Of a stretch of 8,988 bases of DNA, positions 6,234 through 8,988 are shown piece after piece. The notes under the pieces were generated by a model. The model worked only from the letters and a program-made list of their open reading frames with translations. It was not told the DNA's origin and searched no databases. The first letter of the stretch is position 1, and each line of letters begins with the position of its first letter. The translations under genes were made by a program, and so were the position numbers. The DNA is from JADJYF01 sp043782755. GTDB taxonomy: Bacteria > Pseudomonadota > Gammaproteobacteria > Ga0077536. Location of the stretch: assembly GCA_043782755.1 (NCBI GenBank), contig JAYWAC010000296.1:1-8988 (forward strand), in the 5' to 3' direction.

Positions 6234-7625
6234 ATGGCTGCTTTTCCCGGACGTGTGCCCTGCGTCGAACTGCTGGCGGCGACCAGCGCCCACAGTGGTG
6301 TAACCGTCGCTGGCTGGGTGCGAACCAAGCGCGAGTCCAAAGAATTCGCCTTCATCGAGCTGAACGACGGCTCCTGCCTCGCCAATCTGCAGGTCATCGT
6401 CGACGCCAGCAGCGTCGGCTATGAGCTCATCGGCACAATCGGCACGGGCGCCGCCATCGCCGTCCACGGCGAGCTGGTGGAATCCCCGGGCAAAGGCCAG
6501 CGCTGGGAGTTGAAGGCCGACAGCCTGACGGTGGTCGGGCATTGCGACGACGACTATCCCTTGCAGAAGAAGCGCCACACCGATGAGTTCCTGCGCTCGA
6601 TCGCCCATCTGCGCCCGCGCACCAATAAGTACGGCGCGCTGGCGCGGGTGCGCTCGCGACTGTCCTTCGCCATTCACCAGTTCTTCCAGCGGCGCGGCTT
6701 CCACTACATCCACACACCGATCATCACCGGCTCCGACTGCGAAGGTGCGGGTGAGATGTTTCGCATCACGACACTCGATCCCTATCGCGCGGCCGGTAGC
6801 GTCGCGCAGACCATAGCCGATGACTTTTTTGGTAAGGAAGCGCATTTGACCGTCTCCGGTCAGCTGTCGGTCGAGACTTATGCGCTGGCCTTGTCCAAGG
6901 TCTATACCTTCGGCCCGACCTTCCGCGCCGAGAACTCCAATACCAGCCGTCACATGGCCGAGTTCTGGATGATCGAGCCGGAGATCGCCTTCGCCGACAT
7001 CCACGACGACATGCAACTCGCCGAGGACATGGTGCGTGAACTGGTGTCCTTCACACGTGAGGACTGCGCCGAGGATCTGGATCTCTTCGCGCGCTTCGTC
7101 GACCCCACGCTCATCGCGCGTCTGGATCAGGTGCTAAGCAGTGAGTTCGTACGACTCTCCTATACCGATGCCATCGAGATTCTCAGAAAATCCGGTCGCC
7201 CGTTCGAATACGCGCCCGAGTGGGGCCGCGACCTGCAATCGGAACACGAGCGCTTCCTGACCGAAGAGCATTGCAAGGGGCCGGTGTTCGTCTACGACTG
7301 GCCGCGCGAGATCAAGGCCTTCTACATGCGCGGCAACGACGACGGTCGCACGGTCGCGGCGATGGACCTGCTCATTCCCCAGGTCGGCGAACTGATCGGC
7401 GGCAGCGCGCGCGAAGAGCGCCTGCAACAGCTGCGGACTCGTATCAAGGAACTCGGCTTCGATGAAAATGACTATTGGTGGTATCTCGACACGCGCCGCT
7501 ACGGCAGCGTGCCCCATGCCGGTTTCGGCTTGGGCTTCGAGCGTTTCTTGATGTTCGTCACTGGCGTTGCCAATATCCGCGACGTGATTCCCTTCCCGCG
7601 CACGCCGCGCCATCTGGAATTCTGA
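6234..7625 (+). CDS. asnS: Asparaginyl-tRNA synthetase AsnS
   Basis: This class IIb aminoacyl-tRNA synthetase charges tRNA-Asn with asparagine using ATP in the cytoplasm. Its 463 residues match the family (E. coli 466). An N-terminal OB-fold anticodon-binding domain spans about 22-100 (VTVAGWVRTKRESKEFAFIEL). The catalytic domain follows: a motif 1 region around GFHYIHTPIITGSDCEGAGEMF (155-176), motif 2 in FRAENSNTSRHMAEFWMIEPE (230-250) and motif 3 in GFGLGFERFLMF (430-441). The ending VIPFPRTPRH (451-460) is typical of bacterial AsnRS and separates it from AspRS. No truncation or missing motif is seen. The start lies five bases after the metH stop with only a poor Shine-Dalgarno match (GGACGAG, 6219-6225), so translation probably depends on ribosomes finishing metH. 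The next gene begins one base after the stop. Presence of AsnRS means the cell can charge tRNA-Asn directly. Confidence 0.97.
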   Translation: MAAFPGRVPCVELLAATSAHSGVTVAGWVRTKRESKEFAFIELNDGSCLANLQVIVDASSVGYELIGTIGTGAAIAVHGELVESPGKGQRWELKADSLTVVGHCDDDYPLQKKRHTDEFLRSIAHLRPRTNKYGALARVRSRLSFAIHQFFQRRGFHYIHTPIITGSDCEGAGEMFRITTLDPYRAAGSVAQTIADDFFGKEAHLTVSGQLSVETYALALSKVYTFGPTFRAENSNTSRHMAEFWMIEPEIAFADIHDDMQLAEDMVRELVSFTREDCAEDLDLFARFVDPTLIARLDQVLSSEFVRLSYTDAIEILRKSGRPFEYAPEWGRDLQSEHERFLTEEHCKGPVFVYDWPREIKAFYMRGNDDGRTVAAMDLLIPQVGELIGGSAREERLQQLRTRIKELGFDENDYWWYLDTRRYGSVPHAGFGLGFERFLMFVTGVANIRDVIPFPRTPRHLEF

Positions 7626-7626
7626 T

Positions 7627-7932
7627 ATGAAGGTGATGGTCGATTTGTGCGTAGTGCCGATAGGGGTAGGCGTGTCGGTGTCGGAATACGTGGCGGAATG
7701 CGAGCGCCTGATCGAAGCGGCGGGCCTCAAAGCCCAACTCCATCCCTATGGCACGATCATCGAAGGCGAGTGGGACGCGGTATTCGCGGTGGTGAAACGT
7801 TGCCATGAGCGCGTGCACGAGATGGGCGCGCCGCGCGTCTTTACCACGCTTAAAGTCGGCACTCGCACCGATAGAGAACAGACCATGGAAGACAAGGTCG
7901 ACAGCGTGCGTGCCAAGCTCGCGCAAAAATAA
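7627..7932 (+). CDS. MTH1187-family thiamine-binding protein (UPF0045/DUF77)
   Basis: This 101-residue protein belongs to the MTH1187/YqgV/Ecm15 family, small ferredoxin-like proteins that form dimers or tetramers and bind thiamine-like ligands in related structures (YkoF). Visible family features are VMVDLCVVPIGVGVSVSEYV at 3-22 (family pattern: strand, then V-I-P-x-G, then S-V-S-x-Y-V), the YGTIIEGEW segment (61-69), the helix with HERVHEMGAPRV (80-91) and TTLKVGTRTDR (93-103 by family pattern; here ending near the C terminus), followed by a final helix with DKVDSVRAKL. It is cytoplasmic, with no signal or membrane segment. The ATG is one base after the asnS stop, with GGA eight bases upstream. 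The cellular role is unknown: no thiamine gene or transporter is visible beside it, so a thiamine-related job is inference from the family only. An AMP-binding synthetase gene follows after 26 bases. Confidence 0.88.
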   Translation: MKVMVDLCVVPIGVGVSVSEYVAECERLIEAAGLKAQLHPYGTIIEGEWDAVFAVVKRCHERVHEMGAPRVFTTLKVGTRTDREQTMEDKVDSVRAKLAQK

Positions 7933-7947
7933 TCACGAGAACATCCT

Positions 7948-7953
7948 GGGGGA
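7948..7953 (+). promoter_or_regulatory. Shine-Dalgarno site of the acyl-CoA synthetase gene
   Basis: GGGGGA ends five bases before the ATG at 7959 and is a strong purine-rich ribosome-binding site. It supports that start and suggests this gene is translated independently of the upstream one, unlike the coupled genes before it. Confidence 0.6.
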
Positions 7954-7958
7954 TTGCC

Positions 7959-8988
7959 ATGGGCGACCGCGCACGGAGCTACGTGAGTGGCACGGCCGAA
8001 CAGCCGTTGCTGTTCCTGACCATCGGTCAGGCCTTGCAACGGGCGGCCACGCAATGGGGCGCGCGCGAAGCACTGATCGTGCGCCCACAGAACGTCCGAC
8101 TCAGCTACCACGCCCTGAACGCTGCCGTCGATGAACTCGCTGCCGGTCTTTTGACTCTTGGTCTCGTGCCTGGCGATCGCATCGGCATCTGGTCACCCAA
8201 TCGCGCCGAATGGGTGCTGACCCAGTTCGCGACCGCTAAGGCGGGTCTCATCCTGGTCAACATCAACCCTGCCTATCGTCTCGCCGAACTCGAATACGCG
8301 CTCAATCAAGTCGAGTGCAAGGCGATAGTCATCGCCGAACGTTTCAAGAGCAGCGACTACGTCGGTATGCTGCGCGACCTCGCGCCCGAGCTGGATGACG
8401 CGATGCCTGGCGCCTTGCAAGCCCAACGTCTGCCGCATCTGCTATCGGTCGTATGCATGGCCGAACACTCTATCGCCGGCATGTTTCGCTTCGCCGATAT
8501 CGCGCAGGCCGGCAGCGCCGACAGCCGCGCGCAATTGCTCGCCATTGCGCCGACCCTGGACCCCGACGATTGCATCAACATCCAATTCACCAGCGGCACT
8601 ACCGGCAACCCCAAGGGTGCGACCCTCACGCACTTCAATGTCGTCAACAACGGCTACTTCGTCGGCCAGGCCATGAAGTTCACTGCAGAGGATCGACTCT
8701 GTATTCCGGTGCCGCTCTATCACTGCTTTGGCATGGTGATGAGCGTGCTGACCTGCGTGACCCATGGCGCGGCCATGATCTTTCCCGGTGAGGGTTTTGA
8801 GGCCGGCGATGTGCTGCGCGCGGTAGCGGCCGAGAAATGTACCGCCCTGCACGGCGTGCCTACCATGTTCATCGCCGAACTCGATCATGCAGATTTCGCC
8901 ACCACCGATTTTTCGACGCTGCGCACCGGCATCATGGCCGGTGCGCCCTGCCCCATCGAAGTCATGAAGCGGGTGCGTGCCGACATGC
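7959..8988 (+). CDS. AMP-dependent acyl-CoA synthetase, N-terminal part (gene runs off the right edge)
   Basis: The protein belongs to the ANL superfamily: it would activate a carboxylic acid with ATP to an acyl-adenylate and then form the acyl-CoA. 343 codons are present of an expected 550 or so. The P-loop FTSGTTGNPKGATLTH (210-225) is intact, as are the VPLYHCFGMV segment (251-260) and the LHGVPTMF segment (297-304), both usual in this clade. LVNINPAYR (99-107) and WSPNRAEW (78-85) are typical of medium- or long-chain fatty-acyl-CoA synthetases of the ACSF2/FadD type. The A5, A8 and C-terminal lysine regions lie beyond the window, so completeness is unknown. No signal peptide is seen. The start is fixed by the strong GGGGGA site. 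The gene lies 26 bases downstream of the thiamine-binding protein gene and may be the last part, or the middle, of the metH-asnS transcript. Substrate cannot be deduced: fatty acid, branched-chain acid or methylmercaptopropionate ligases share these motifs. Confidence 0.9.
   Translation, partial: MGDRARSYVSGTAEQPLLFLTIGQALQRAATQWGAREALIVRPQNVRLSYHALNAAVDELAAGLLTLGLVPGDRIGIWSPNRAEWVLTQFATAKAGLILVNINPAYRLAELEYALNQVECKAIVIAERFKSSDYVGMLRDLAPELDDAMPGALQAQRLPHLLSVVCMAEHSIAGMFRFADIAQAGSADSRAQLLAIAPTLDPDDCINIQFTSGTTGNPKGATLTHFNVVNNGYFVGQAMKFTAEDRLCIPVPLYHCFGMVMSVLTCVTHGAAMIFPGEGFEAGDVLRAVAAEKCTALHGVPTMFIAELDHADFATTDFSTLRTGIMAGAPCPIEVMKRVRADM

Noticed and set aside
6210..7016. A 268-codon open frame on the minus strand across the metH end and asnS.
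   Set aside because: It is antisense to the OB-fold and catalytic core of AsnS and its translation resembles no protein family; it is a codon-bias shadow.
1..8988. Defence island, mobile element, CRISPR array or another new multi-gene system.
   Set aside because: All genes belong to common housekeeping or metabolic families with uniform composition; no transposase, integrase, direct-repeat array or anomalous low-GC segment is visible.

Overview
The window is ordinary GC-rich (roughly 60% by eye) chromosomal DNA from a Gram-negative bacterium. LptF implies an LPS-bearing outer membrane. MetH and AsnS follow the E. coli proteins closely, down to identical numbering of the MetH zinc and cobalamin ligands. 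This points to Pseudomonadota, most likely a Gammaproteobacterium outside the Enterobacterales; genus cannot be read from the sequence. Coding density is very high, and I see no mobile element, CRISPR array, tRNA or rRNA.

Layout: (1) 1-189, minus strand: 5' part of a PduO-type cob(I)alamin adenosyltransferase gene. (2) 190-345: a 156-base divergent control region with a good sigma70-like promoter and Shine-Dalgarno site facing left, a weaker extended -10 promoter facing right, and a 16-base perfect palindrome. (3) 346-2478, plus strand: three overlapping genes, a DPM1-like family 2 glycosyltransferase, a 92-residue LAB_N membrane protein and lptF. This looks like a cell-envelope (lipid-linked sugar / LPS) unit. 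(4) 2479-2532: a 54-base gap with a small hairpin and possibly a weak promoter. (5) 2533-8988, plus strand: metH, asnS, a small MTH1187-family thiamine-binding protein and the 5' part of an acyl-CoA synthetase gene, separated by 5, 1 and 26 bases and so probably co-transcribed.

Functionally the window mixes cobalamin metabolism (adenosyltransferase and the B12-dependent methionine synthase, close but divergently transcribed), envelope biogenesis (GT2, LAB_N, LptF), translation (AsnS) and acyl-CoA activation. Most genes belong to well-known families. I do not see a convincing undescribed system. The points most worth a second look are the translationally coupled GT2-LAB_N-lptF unit with no lptG beside it, the tight asnS/thiamine-binding-protein pairing, and the divergent promoter region.
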